64,000 nt of DNA, taken from assembly GCF_902686445.1 (NCBI RefSeq), contig NC_062218.1:136571241-136635240 (forward strand). The letters run 5' to 3'. A program made the position numbers and the translations under genes. The notes beneath the pieces were generated by a model that saw nothing but the letters and a program-made list of their open reading frames with translations, did not search any database and was not told where the DNA came from. This document shows, piece after piece, positions 10,951 to 21,165 of this stretch (its first letter is position 1; each line of letters starts with the position of its first letter). The stretch comes from Sciurus carolinensis (Eukaryota; Chordata; Mammalia; Rodentia; Sciuridae).

Positions 10951-11964
10951 ACCCCTTGTTGGTATCTTAGTGAAGAGCTGCTCCTGGGTGTCCAGAACCA
11001 AGGTAAGGACACAATCCAGTGGGTATTGGGATTTGCTCTCCCTGGGTCATTGGAGAGGATGGGAAAGGAGCAGGAGGTCTTTTGAGGAGAAGTTGAAAGG
11101 TGTCCTGAGGAAGGACCTCTTTTGGGTCAAATATGAATTATTGCCACTTGGTGAGGAGGCTGCTTGTGAAAATACTCCTTCCATGACGTGCTCACCAGAG
11201 AGGGCTGCTCCTGCACTCAATGCCTTCCTTGCAGGTATCATGGGGCCTGAGCTGGCTGCTCTCTGACTGTCCTTTTCACCCAGCCAGGAGTGAAGGCTTG
11301 GTCTAGTGAGGAGCACCAGACCTGGAGGGAAAAGGAATTCAACCTAAGGCCCAGATGCTGGAAGAAACGCCAGCAGGGATAGCCGAGAGAAGGATGGATA
11401 TCACACCCCAGACATGTAGTGGAAGGTTGGAGTTAGAGTCCCCTACTGGCTTTGAAGAAGTGAGCTGACATATTGTGGAGGGGCATGGGAAGCCCCGGGG
11501 ACCTGATGATAGCTCCAGAACTGACAGTGAGTCCCGGCTGACCATTAGTAAGGAAGTGGGGGGGGGTCTCAGTCCTTCAACTTAAGCACTGGATCTGCCA
11601 ACAGCCTGAATGAGTCTGGAAGTGTTTCCCACTCAACCTCCAGCTGAGAACACAGCCAGACGAACCCCTTGACTCTACCTCATGAGCCCTGGAACACAGA
11701 ATCTAGTCCAGCCGTGCCTAGGCTTCTGACCTGAACAACTATGAGATTAACTCATGGATACAGTTTCCGAGTTTATGGCCATTTGTTAGTTAGTAATGGC
11801 AATTGAATACAATAGGGGACACCTCTGTCAGTTCAGGCAAATCTGGGCCTGTGGCAGTCAGGGCTGGCAGGAGCCATGGCCCTGGGTGTGACTTGCCCTG
11901 TGGCCACAGTGATTCAGTTCTTGGTGGCCTCTTCTGGAACACTGACTTGCCTCCCACAAAGCCC
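10951..11964. other. Unique sequence, no gene seen
   Basis: Open frames at 10970-11266 (+) and 11047-11316 (-) are antisense to one another and neither is convincing. No named repeat. Confidence 0.4.
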
Positions 11965-12240
11965 CCAATTACATGACAGCCCACTTTTTATGGCTGGCAC
12001 AGCCACATTTTATTGTCGAATTAGCAGGAATAACAGCAGCATTTTAGTGGCTGATTGGGAGCTGTATATTAGTGATCGTATTAATAAGTGCACAGTGACA
12101 GGAGACCAGTGAGAGTCAGAAAATGAGACATTGTATTTATCCCCAGTGCAAAATCTGTTTTATTATTAAAGACACTGGGTTAACTGAGGATAGATTTAAT
12201 GCCTGCTGGTAATTTTATTGGATAATCAGCAGCCCAGGTC
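11965..12240. promoter_or_regulatory. Candidate conserved noncoding element
   Basis: A repeat-free block with an abrupt change from G/C-rich flank to A/T-rich, low-CpG sequence. It contains homeodomain-like TTTTATTG, GTATTAATAAG, TTTTATTATTAAAGA and GGTAATTTTATTGGATAATC strings. It has no open frame. The look is that of a developmental enhancer; this is inference from composition only. Confidence 0.35.
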
Positions 12241-12803
12241 CTCACTGCAGCCTCGGCTCTGGAATCCTCATCTGGGGTCATTGGGGACCTTGGAAAAACT
12301 GTGGGGCTGGAAAGTTGCAGATGCAGCCACTTGCTTGGGACTTTCCCCTGGGGCTGCTGCTCCCTGTAGGTGGATCCTGGGGGTCTTATTTAAGGTAGGG
12401 CAAGTCCCTCACCCATTTGGAGATGAACAGGGGAGGCCAGTGTTAAGTTCTGAGGCATCTGAGGATGATGGTCAGAACTAGTGCAGTCCTGACTTGGGAC
12501 TCACCACTGGGAGTTTTGTTTCTCTAAGGGGAGCTGCTCAGCAGAGGGCCACACACCTGCAGGGTCCTGCATCTGGGACAGCCAGCCTCTGCACTTCATC
12601 TGTCCAGTGCCTACTGGGTCTACTACTTCAGGTGCCCGGCCTTGGAGGGGGATAGGAGTGCCTGACACTGGCTAGAGGAGCCCTGGTGCTAAGGACCACC
12701 GGACAGGAAGGGTTTGGGATGGTTTCGGTCTCATTGGTATTTGGCAAGGGGACTCTACTTAAGACCCTGCCAAACTCTTAGTCTTCAGAACAATGCAAAA
12801 GAT
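12241..12803. other. Unique sequence, no gene seen
   Basis: Mostly G/C-moderate sequence. A weak MIR-like piece may lie at 12395-12440, but it is too diverged to call. Confidence 0.4.
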
Positions 12804-12813
12804 AGAATAAGAG

Positions 12814-12906
12814 CCAGGAGGGCTAGGGGTGCAGTTCAGGGGTAGAGTGCTTGCTTAACATGTGCAAGGTCCTGAATTTAATCTGTAACACTGCAAGAAA
12901 GAAAAA
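12814..12906 (+). mobile_element. ID SINE (tRNA-derived)
   Basis: Body GGCTAGGGGTGCAGTTCAGG then GGTAGAGTGCTTGC and GTGCAAGGTCCTGAATTTAA, followed by an A-rich tail at 12895-12906. It matches the rodent ID consensus with several mutations, including in the B box. A target-site duplication is plausible: agaataagag at 12804-12813 and agaatatgag at 12907-12916. Confidence 0.85.
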
Positions 12907-13184
12907 AGAATATGAGACAAGCACAGAATCTGGAAATGTTGGCTTGCTTCTGGACAGGCAAGTCCCCTTGAGTGGGTGTTTCTTTGGTGCCAGTTTAGAT
13001 TCCTTCACTGCTTCTCTGTGGGTCTTCCTAGCATCCTACTCAGTCCCTCCTATTCCTGGATCTTCTCAAGGACTCAGGAGCAAACCTTCTCTTTGTACCT
13101 TCTATCTCCCTCTCAGCAGAACCTGGGAAGAGAAGACAAGAGCTGGCAGGTGAGGGGCCCCTGGGGCACAGAGGATGGGAGAAA

Positions 13185-13410
13185 GAACATGGGCTTTGAA
13201 CGCCACTGGCGGGTTTGTTTCTGGCCCTGGTCTGTGCTGGTCATGTGATGGCTATCCTGGGTGTGCCACTGACCTCCCTGAGCCTTACTGTCCTCAGCTG
13301 TTAATAATGACCACCATCTGGACCTCATAGGGGCAATGGTTGTAAGGACCAAAAGAGAGAATGAATGAATGCCTGTTGAGGCTTTGTAAATTGGCACTTC
13401 CATGCTGCTC
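13185..13410 (+). mobile_element. MIR SINE
   Basis: Sense MIR: AACATGGGCTTTGAACGCCA, then TGCCACTGACCTCCCTGAGC and TCAGCTGTTAATAATGACCA, and a 3' part with the AATGAATGAATG motif. Confidence 0.7.
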
Positions 13411-13550
13411 AGAATGGAGCACACTATTATTTCTAGAAAGATTAAGAATACTTTTATATTCTTGGAAGAACCTCCTGGCATATATAGAAGTCAATTTGTC
13501 CATTTGTTCTTTCTGGAAGCACTTGGTGCTGTGTGTTGGTGATATTGTGT

Positions 13551-13606
13551 GTGGCCAATAGGTGCTCAGTAAGTATTTATTGACTCAGTAAGTATTATTG
13601 ACTGGA
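13551..13606 (+). repeat. L2/MIR-type 3' tail with a local duplication
   Basis: The tail motif TGGCCAATAGGTGCTCAGTA is of the 'cacatagtaggtgctcaataaat' type. A 19-bp unit, CTCAGTAAGTATTTATTGA at 13565-13583, is repeated with one base missing at 13584-13601. Confidence 0.6.
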
Positions 13607-13620
13607 TGGACACAGAGATT

Positions 13621-13680
13621 ATAGACCTATGTATATATGCATATATATGTATACAGATTATATATGTGTATATATGCAGA
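13621..13680. repeat. A/T-rich TATATG repeat
   Basis: Imperfect TATG/TATA dinucleotide-like tract with short self-complementary stretches such as TATATGCATATA. Confidence 0.8.
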
Positions 13681-14469
13681 TTTTAGTCTTCTGTATTTAA
13701 GGGACCTTAGCCTGGGGGTGGGGGTAGTGGAGATATTTCCTAGGTTTCCTTTGGCCAGTTGATCTTGTTCTGATGCCCAGTTTTGAGGAAGCCTTAAGGT
13801 GGACAGCAGCCAGGAATTGTGGGAGAAGCTGACTCTTCTTAGCTATGGCAGGGAGATTGGAGCACCCGTGGACACAGCTGGTGTTTCTCAGCCTCCTGTG
13901 GTCACTGGAAGGCCTCCTTCCTCTCCCCAGTGGTGCAACTCCCCTGCCTCCATTAAGCCTGGAACAGACACAAAACTGTGCATAGCAAGTGCTCAGCTGA
14001 GAGATGAGCAGTCATTTTTGGAAGCTTTCCACGTGCTGCTCTGGAGAGCCCGAGTGAACTCCTGGGAGGGGGCTCCCCTGTAGGAAGGCCGACGAGGGAC
14101 TGCTTTGCTTCTCCGTACATTTTGGATCTTCTTGCATCTTTTTGGTCCTTACCTCCACATTGTGGTCCCCATTCTCAAAGCCTATGTAGTCTTCTGGCCT
14201 GGCTCTTTTCTAGCCTGAATAGCCAGAAGTCCCTGGGTAATAAAGGTTGGTTCTGCAGCCCACTGCACCTAAAGTTGAAGAAAGCAGATGGAAAAGTGAA
14301 TAAATGCAACTGGGCTGGGCAAGTGAGCCTATGGAGGACTCAAGGGTCCAGGAGCAGGCAGCCTTTTAGGGCCACAAGACTTTCACCTTCCGAGACTAAT
14401 TGTGCAGAGACTAGCAAGAGCTCAGGACCCTGTGATGCTTCAGTCATTCTGGGACTGAGGACTGGAAAA
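13681..14469. other. Unique sequence, no gene seen
   Basis: Open frames at 13799-14083 and 14122-14478 have no recognisable product and no supporting splice or promoter context. Confidence 0.4.
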
Positions 14470-14790
14470 TCTGTGTGATTGTTTATTGCCTCCATTTTTT
14501 ATTACCAGCAAAACTTTAATTACAGCTCTCACTAAACCTACTACCTTCTGCCAGCATTTACAAGGCAATAAATTTCCTCTTCTCGCCTTACACAATCTGA
14601 ACCTCCAATAGGGCAGTGCATATGCACTGGAAGATATTGATTCCCCAAAGAAATTATAACAGCATTTGTTCTCAAGTAAACACACAGAGAGGCTATTATA
14701 ACACCGAGGAAGAGTCGATTGTCTTTGCTTTATTAAACAACACTGTGCTCAATTGGAAGCACATCTAAATTATCAAAGATTGGTAGAACA
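14470..14790. promoter_or_regulatory. Candidate conserved noncoding element
   Basis: Repeat-free, A/T-rich block with TTTATTACCAGCAAAACTTT, AACTTTAATTACAGC and GCTCAATTGGAAGCAC. No sustained coding frame except a short minus-strand one at 14440-14685 that I do not trust. Called on composition only. Confidence 0.3.
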
Positions 14791-15385
14791 GACAGGCAGC
14801 AGTGCCTCGGAAGAGGCTTCCAGTGGGAGGACTCTTGGATAGAGGTTAGATGGAAGGCTTTGTCTCTTTCTCCTTGTTTTTCGCTCCCTCATCAAAACAC
14901 CCTGTTCCCCCACCACTCACCCCTGCAGTCCTTAGCATCCAAGGGCATTGATCGCGGCGCTGAGTGAGGGAGGGGGCAGCTCACTGCAAGCTGGCAGAAA
15001 CGAAGCCCGCGCAAGCCCTGCCAACTGGCTAATGGCCCCATGTGTATTGGCAGACAGTAAACAAAAGCCTTTTAAAAACTTCTTGTTTTGTTACTGGCAG
15101 GTAGAAAAGGTTGATGCATTCATCAGCCTAATTTGGAAAATGGTACATGGCCCATCCTGACTTTGGAACACCCAAAGATTCATCCCACTGAGCAAAAGGG
15201 TGATCATCCATGACCTCACTCCCATATGGCAATTTGAGGCAGAATATTTTATTGTGCACAACTTAGTCTACAGTCCCGCAAGAGCGGTGGTGGGATTGAA
15301 GCTCTGAGGACGCTGTGTACGATGCTGGTGTTCATGGGGTGGTAACTGGTGTCCTGTTAAGAAACAGATAATTCCCTCTTAGAAA
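14791..15385. other. Unique sequence, no gene seen
   Basis: Includes a small CpG-containing patch (GATCGCGGCGCTGAG near 14950). No repeat or exon recognised. Confidence 0.4.
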
Positions 15386-15387
15386 AG

Positions 15388-15535
15388 AGGAAGGGGACAG
15401 GGGAAGGGTAGGAGAGGGTGAGAGTGGGTAATGGGGCCTAGAAACAATCCAAGTACGTTACATGCATGTATGATATGCAACAATGAGATGCATTATTCTG
15501 GATAATTAATATGCCCTAGTAAAAAATGAAAGTAA
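15388..15535 (+). mobile_element. Probable L1 3'-UTR fragment
   Basis: A G-rich stretch (GGGGACAGGGGAAGGGTAGG) is followed by a region like TACATGCATGTATGATATGC and AATGAGATGCATTATTCTGG. That order resembles the 3'-UTR of squirrel L1 elements. It is diverged and lacks ORF2 sequence. Confidence 0.45.
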
Positions 15536-16249
15536 TTCCCCCAACCCACTTTCCGTGATTAAATATGTTTATAAAACATGGAACAAAGTTAAACAAATTT
15601 CATTCTGCAGGACTTTCAGTGATTTTCTGCTAATATGCATTATGAATCTGGAAGAGAAGGAAATGATATGTAGATTTGTCTGACAGTAATTTTTTTTTTA
15701 AAAGCAGAATTCACAAACTGGTAGGGCCAGGTGTTATTATTTTTTCCAGAATTTTTTTTTTTTTTTTTTTTTTGTAAATACTGGCCCATGGGAATAAAGC
15801 AAAGGTAGAATAGACTGTGAGAAGGGATCTGGATATTCTTTTCCCTGATGAATGAGGAGAACCATTTTTCTGAACGAGTCTGAATGTGGCAGCAGGAAAG
15901 TCTGGCTATCCAGTGGCCAAAGCCTTGCTAAAATGGTGCCTGAGTCCTTATAGTGACTGCGAGTTGCCCGCCATTGACATGGTGGGTACTATCTCCCTGG
16001 AGGGTGGGAGAAGCTGAGCAGAAGCAAGTGCTTCAAAACAGAGGTGTCTCTCACCAGAACACAGTCCTGGTTATCTTATCTCCATTCAAGAAAACTCCAT
16101 GTTAATGGCGAGGGGATTTTCTACAGTCTGGCTTCTTTGAGGTCGCTCTGATCCAAGAACAGCTGGAGAAATAGTGGCTGTTGTATTTTCTGAATGGCTG
16201 CATCACTAGCTCTCCCATGCCCCAGGCCCATGCATGTCATGTCTTCTTA
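15536..16249. other. Unique sequence with poly(T)
   Basis: A run of 21 T lies at about 15754-15774. An A/T-rich repeat-free stretch at 15590-15660 (TAATATGCATTATGAATC) could be regulatory. No exon seen. Confidence 0.4.
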
Positions 16250-16735
16250 CAGCATGACAAGGAAGCTCTTGCACTGAGCAGTGACCTTTGTGTTCTTTCC
16301 CTTCAATATGACCAACAGAATACTGTGGAAGTGAAGGAGCATGGTTTCTGTGGCTGCCATAAAGCTTCTGCGTGACTTGCCTTCTCTCCCCTAGGATGCA
16401 AGCCTGGGAGCCCAGAGCCAACTTGTAAAAGGCCAACCCCTTCTAGGGTTGCACCCACATGGAAAAATGACAAAAGTTAAGAAGAGAGGCTGGAAGAGCC
16501 TGTCTTCCTAGACTAGGGATCAAATGTGTAAGTAAAGTAGCCTTTGAGATAAACGCAGCCAGCTCTATCATATGACTACAACCTCATGAGAGGACCCCAG
16601 CCAGAATCTCCTGGCTGAGCTGCTCCTGAAGTCCTGATCACAGTACCTGTCAGAGGTGATACTTGATTGATGTTCTTAACCACTAAATTTTTGAGGAAGT
16701 TATTTGATAGCTATCATAACTGGAACAGAGCTCCA
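16250..16735 (+). mobile_element. MLT1-like (ERVL-MaLR) LTR
   Basis: Landmarks in order: GACCAACAGAATACTGTGGA, GGTTTCTGTGGCTGCCATAA, ACTACAACCTCATGAGAGGA, CCCCAGCCAGAATCTCC and the degenerate AACCACTAAATTTTTGAGGA end. A solo LTR, the same family as the antisense copy at 10250-10590. Confidence 0.65.
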
Positions 16736-17129
16736 CAGAATTGATGTTGAAGTCTTTGAAAAGCTATCAAAATGACAGACTTGGCTCAAGGAGCCAAGAT
16801 TCTTGAAAGACAGGAGACCCCATGGGGAGATGGAGAAATGTGGTACTACTTTTACTCCCAAGGTATTTGCTGACTTGGATACAGCTGTTGAGAAGCTGAG
16901 CAGAAAGTATCTAAATGTCTAAGTGAAGCACAAGTTGGCATTTATATGGGACTTTGGGGAAAATTGGGGTTCAGGTCCTGAAAGATGGGAAGCTTCCTGG
17001 TAAGCACCCCTTGACTTTCAGTTGCCACTCCTAAGGGTAAAGTCATACTTCAAAGAGATCAGTCCCACCAAAGCTGAAGGTTACCTTTAAATCAACTCAG
17101 TTGTTCACTAGATTAAGGTCATCCATCCC
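16736..17129. other. Unassigned sequence between LTR and L1
   Basis: No open frame or named repeat. It may be very diverged LTR-internal or LINE sequence; I cannot decide. Confidence 0.35.
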
Positions 17130-17221
17130 TCCCTACTCTACCACCAGAAATGAAAATGAATTCTCTCTTGAGCAGGGCAACATCATCCAGAAACTCACAT
17201 TATCTCTACAATATTTGGATT

Positions 17222-17380
17222 TTCTAAAACTATGGCTCAAGCCCAGGGATGCTCTACCACGGAGCAAAATCCCCAGATCTTTTTGTTTTTCACTGTGAGA
17301 CAGAGCTTCACTAAGTTTCCTGGGTTGGTCTCAAATTTGTGATCTCCTGCAACAGCCTCCAAGTTGCTGGGATTACAAGC
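17222..17380 (-). mobile_element. B1-dID chimeric SINE, antisense
   Basis: On the + strand a shortened antisense ID monomer (GCTCTACCACGGAGCAAAAT) is followed by a T-rich linker and an antisense 7SL/B1-like monomer (GAGACAGAGCTTCACTAAGT to AGTTGCTGGGATTACAAGC). A 13-bp target-site duplication, CAATATYTGGATT, lies at 17209-17221 and 17381-17393. The ID half has an internal deletion. Confidence 0.85.
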
Positions 17381-17569
17381 CAATATCTGGATTCAATTAA
17401 AAACATAGTTGTGCACCAAGATAGAATTGACTGAAAATCAAGAAAGAATACACATTGTTGAATAGACTTATGGGAAGTCTGATAGTGGAGTTATCAGACA
17501 TGGACATCAAAACAACTGTGATTGATATGTGCAAGAATTTGAGCAACAGCATAAAGAATTTCTGTAGAG

Positions 17570-17642
17570 GGCTGGGGAGATAGCTCAGCTGGTAGAGCTT
17601 GCCTTGCAAGCACAAGGCCCTGAGTTCGATCCCCAGTACCGC

Positions 17643-17674
<32 letters not shown>
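17570..17674 (+). mobile_element. ID SINE, well preserved, with target-site duplication
   Basis: The A box (TAGCTCAGCTGGTAGAG) and B box (GAGTTCGATCCCCAG) are close to tRNA consensus, followed by a long A tail at 17643-17673 broken by one G. The flanks carry AAGAATTTCTGTRGAG at 17554-17569 and 17675-17690, one mismatch in 16. This is the least diverged ID copy in the window along with 32572. Confidence 0.95.
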
Positions 17675-18110
17675 AAGAATTTCTGTGGAGAACAGGATAC
17701 TATAAAATAGCCAAATGGAAATTCTGGAAATGAAAAAGCAATAACCGAGAATTTAATAGGGGGAATTAGTAGCATATGAGACACAGTGAAAGAGCAGATT
17801 AGTGAACTGGAAGAAAGATCAATAGAAAATTTTTAGTATGAAGACAGAGGAAAAAAAGATAGAAAACAGAAAATAACATAAGAGATATGGGGCATGGTGA
17901 AACAGTCCAATAAAGAGTTTGGAAAAGGAGAGGGAGAGGGAGAAACCATATTGGAAAAGATAGCAGCCAAGAATTTCCCCAAACTGATAAAAACATCATG
18001 CCAAAGCTTTCAAGAAACACTATAATTCCCAAGTAGAATAAATTAAAAGAAACACAACTAGCCATACTATAGTAAAATTATTCAAAGTCGAAGAAAAAAG
18101 AGGAAATCTT

Positions 18111-18657
18111 TTTTTTTTTTTTTCCTTTAGGTCTTTTATTTGGACCCAGGTTTGGAGTTGGTTTACTCATTTGGGAAGCATTTGAGTTCCTACCATGTAC
18201 CAAGGTAATGAACCAACAGAACAAAATGGCTGGAGCTCCTACCTTACTGTGCTTGTGGCTTAGTGAGCAGGAGACAGATGATGTCAGAAGAGTTGAAAAT
18301 GGAGGACAGGTGGAAGGCGGGAAAGTGTTGGCACAGGAGAGGTGTCATAGAGGGTGTGATTCAGGTTTGGGGACAAGACATGGCCTCCCAAAGGGAGAAG
18401 TGGAGGCAGATACTGGAGTTCCTGGGAAGACCCTGGGTGCAGAGGAATCCGATGTGTTGGAGACAATCTACAAAGGAGCCATGCCCTCTCAGTATTTGGA
18501 GCTGAGCTCAGGATAGCCATTTGCAGAGGTAGTCTTCTTGAAAAGGTGGCTTAGATATTCACATTGCTGAGGAGCCGAGGGAGTGTATTCACAGAGAAGT
18601 GCCATCTGACCCCTTTCACCTGGCCCTTCACAGATGGACCTCATCTCTGACCCTTCT
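18111..18657 (-). pseudogene. Poly(A)-bearing retrocopy (5'-truncated transcript end), parent unknown
   Basis: A 547-bp insertion in the old L1. It starts on the + strand with a poly(T) run at 18111-18123, so its sense strand is minus and it ends in poly(A). A polyadenylation signal AATAAA (complement of 18135-18140) lies 11 nt before the tail. A 16-bp target-site duplication, AAAAAGAGGRAATCTT, flanks it at 18095-18110 and 18658-18673 with one mismatch. The insertion junction on the sense strand, TTTT|AAGA, fits L1 endonuclease. Near its 3' end an L2-like stretch is visible (complement of 18160-18240). There is no open frame I recognise. The likely source is the 3' end of a polyadenylated RNA (mRNA 3'-UTR or lncRNA) moved by L1. 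The parent gene is not identified. Confidence 0.75.
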
Positions 18658-19230
18658 AAAAAGAGGGAATCTTAAAAGATTCAAAAGAAAAAGGGACACA
18701 TTTCCTTCTAAGAGCAACAGTAAGCAAGACACTGATTTCCAAGAAACAGTGAATGTTGAAGCCCATGGAATGATATTCCAATCTAGAATTCTATACCCAG
18801 TGAAAGGACTTCCTTATATTTTCAGATGAACAAAAATTGTGAGAAAGTTTCATTATCAGATTTGCCTTAAAGAGGATAATAAGATTTCTTAAGACAGAAA
18901 GATATTGATCCCAGATAGAAGTAGGAAAGTTGGGAAATGAGTGAAGAGCAATGGAAACGTGTATGTGTATATTTAAAAATCTGACCAGTTGCATCTTGAG
19001 GTTAAAAAATTATAGTTAAAATACACAACAAAAAAGCACAAAAAGCAGTAAGGTGAACATAAATGAAATTACTGTTGTAAATTTCTTCACTGTTCAGGAA
19101 ATAATACAAAATGCTAATTTATTTTAGTCTTTCACAAGTCAGGAATGCATTTGAATTAGGGTAGACACAATAAATTTTGTAAAATAGCATATAACAAACC
19201 AAGAGTGGAGAAAAATGAAGTAATAAAAAT

Positions 19231-19427
19231 GCTTAGGCCAGCTGCAATCCCAGCTGCTTGGGAGGTTGAGGCAGGAGGATTGCCAGTTTGAGGCCAGCCT
19301 GGGCCATGTGGGGAGACTCTCCCTCAAACTTAAAAATAAAAAAGGACAGGAGATGTCATTTAGTGGTAGAGTGCTTGCCTAGTATGCAGGATGCTTTGGG
19401 TTTAATGTCCAGTATGTGGGGAAAAAA
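19231..19427 (+). mobile_element. B1-dID chimeric SINE
   Basis: A 7SL/B1-like monomer (GCAATCCCAGCTGCTTGGGA, GAGGCAGGAGGATTGCC, GAGGCCAGCCTGGGCCA) is joined through an A-rich linker at 19331-19344 to an ID monomer (GGTAGAGTGCTTGCCTAGTA, GATGCTTTGGGTTTAATG). This dimer type is characteristic of squirrels and dormice. Confidence 0.9.
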
Positions 19428-19460
19428 ATCCTAAAGAAGATAAGAGAGAAAAGAAAAAGG

Positions 19461-19555
19461 AGGGTTGGGGATACAGCTCAGAGTGGTAAAGTACTTCCTG
19501 AGCATGCACCAGGCCTTGGGTTGGAGCCCAGCACTGAAAAAACAAACAAAACCAA
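19461..19555 (+). mobile_element. ID SINE
   Basis: GGGTTGGGGATACAGCTCAG, GGTAAAGTACTTCCTGAGCA and CCTTGGGTTGGAGCCCAGCA followed by an A/C-rich tail. It lies about 35 bp after the B1-dID at 19231 in the same orientation. Confidence 0.9.
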
Positions 19556-19989
19556 CCAAAAACAAAAATAAAAACGTAATTATATAAAATGTAAATAGAC
19601 CAATATTCTAATTATAAGGTGAAGATTATTAGAGTAGATACAAACAAAACAATACTTCTTAAAGGCATGTTTTAGATTGAAAAACAAAAGAAAAAGAAAA
19701 TGATATACTATGCAAACATTAATCAAAGAAAGATAGCATAGCCATATCAATACTAGTAATACAGAGACTCATTACTAGAGATAAAGATAATCATTTCATG
19801 ATGACAAAAGAGTCGATGTCTCAGGAATTTATAACAGTTCCAAATTTATAGGCACTTAGATTCACAATAAATAAAGGAAAAATCGTGAGACTTAGAAGGA
19901 GACTAGACAAATTTACAATCATGGTGGAAGATACTTTCCCCCAAGTTAATGGACAGAATATTCTCAACTTTAAATTTTTTTTCGTTAAA

Positions 19990-20565
19990 AAACTTTGTTT
20001 TTTTTTCTTTCCTCCCGCTAGGGCCTTAGCAAGTTCTAGTGAAGACCAAGTGAATGGATCAAAACAAATACTAGTGGAAAATGAGCAGAGTGCGCTGGGC
20101 TTTCCCTAAGAACTTGCTTTTTGGGGTGTTGGCCTTCGTAGGAATTTCTGTATTATGTGTGAATAGACTGGTTCCGGCTGGAAGAGGCTTTCTGAGTCAT
20201 ATGGTAGTGAGTGCACTGTTCTGTCCAGGTACTGTGCAATAAGCACTCTGCTTCCTGATGTCTAACTGCCTGGCAAGTTTCAGAACCTGCTAAGAACTAT
20301 AAAGAATGCCAAACCTCCACTTTTGTACACTTCTGGAGACTTGCTCTCCCTACTGCCTGATATTTTATGGCAGATGCAGAACAATGGAGACTGACCTGGG
20401 CTGATAGATAATGGCCGTGAGATGTTCCCAAAATCGAGAGACAGAGCATCAGAGTCAGGACCCTTGTGAGTTAGTAGCAAGACTGGCATGTCCCCAGTCT
20501 CATGAGTGTCATGGGCTCCTGATGTCTCACCCACCACTTCCAAGGGGCCTGTTTTGCTATCTTTT
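19990..20565. other. Unique sequence, no gene seen
   Basis: A T-rich run is at 19997-20007. Nothing recognisable was found after it. Confidence 0.4.
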
Positions 20566-20972
20566 ATCTGTGGTTTGTCTCCATTAAAACTCATGTTTAG
20601 GCTTAATTCCTCAATGCCTTAGTATCAGGAGGTGGGACCTTTATGAGATAATTAAGTCACCGGGGTACACGGTTGTGAATGGTTTCATGTTGTCTTGTAG
20701 TTTGAGTTCTCTGAGACTAGATTACTACTCTGGAGAATGAGTTAGCATCCAGGTCACTTTGTCCCATATCTTTTCTCCTTGTCCCTCTCACACAAGCTTC
20801 TACCATGATGCCATCTTCCATGTTGTGACACAGCCAGAGGACTGATCAAGTGTGGTGCCTTGCTGTGTGGACCTTCCAGCCACCAGAATCATAATTCAAC
20901 TAAACCTCTTTTTCTTTATGAAGTGTCTAGCCTCAGGTATTTTGTTATGGCAACACATATGGACAAATACAA
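20566..20972 (+). mobile_element. MST/MLT-type (ERVL-MaLR) LTR
   Basis: Starts TGTGGTTTGTCTCCATTAAA and ends ATTTTGTTATGGCAACACAT, GGACAAATACAA. In between are AGTATCAGGAGGTGGGACCT, a CCATGATGCCATCTTCCATG region and the CTTCCAGCCACCAGAATCAT block. A solo LTR. Confidence 0.75.
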
Positions 20973-20995
20973 TTTCTGTTTTGGAGAATAAGACT

Positions 20996-21165
20996 AAAAT
21001 GTATTCTTTATACAATTGAAGTTTTCTTTTTAAGTAAGACATCAAATAATGTATACAACATGCAATTTAAAATATATTATTTGATGTCTTACTTAAAAGG
21101 AAAACTACATACATTATTTGATGTCTTACTTCAAAAGAAAACCAATTGTATAAAGGATATATTTT
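20996..21165. repeat. Long near-perfect inverted repeat with a third internal copy
   Basis: The left arm at 20996-21053 and the right arm at 21110-21165 are reverse complements at 53 of 56 aligned positions plus a 2-base gap. The shared core is GTAAGACATCAAATAATGTA with its complement. A third, 30-bp copy of the unit lies in the loop at 21076-21105, in the same orientation as the right arm. The whole is A/T-rich and would form a hairpin or cruciform. It starts 24 bp after the end of an LTR. I recognise no transposon family. Confidence 0.9.

Larger units (their letters stand above)
17130..19980 (+). mobile_element. Ancient L1 LINE in sense orientation, interrupted five times
   Basis: The segments outside the insertions follow an old mammalian L1M-type element in order. 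ORF1-like sequence lies at 17400-18110 (for example AATGGAAATTCTGGAAATGA, GTGAACTGGAAGAAAGATCA) and 18660-18840, where one frame still reads SRILYPVKGLP as in L1 ORF1. The ORF1-ORF2 spacer runs to about 19600. The start of the ORF2 endonuclease region is at about 19690-19960 (CATTTCATGATGACAAAAGA; ATTTACAATCATGGTGGAAG). No frame is intact. It is cut by SINEs at 17222, 17570, 19231 and 19461 and by a poly(A) retrocopy at 18111. The left boundary is uncertain; the right end is near 19980, so the rest of ORF2 is missing. Confidence 0.8.

Noticed and set aside
17570..17642. Possible tRNA gene
   Set aside because: A and B boxes are present, but the body is an ID SINE with an A tail and target duplication and cannot fold as a complete tRNA.
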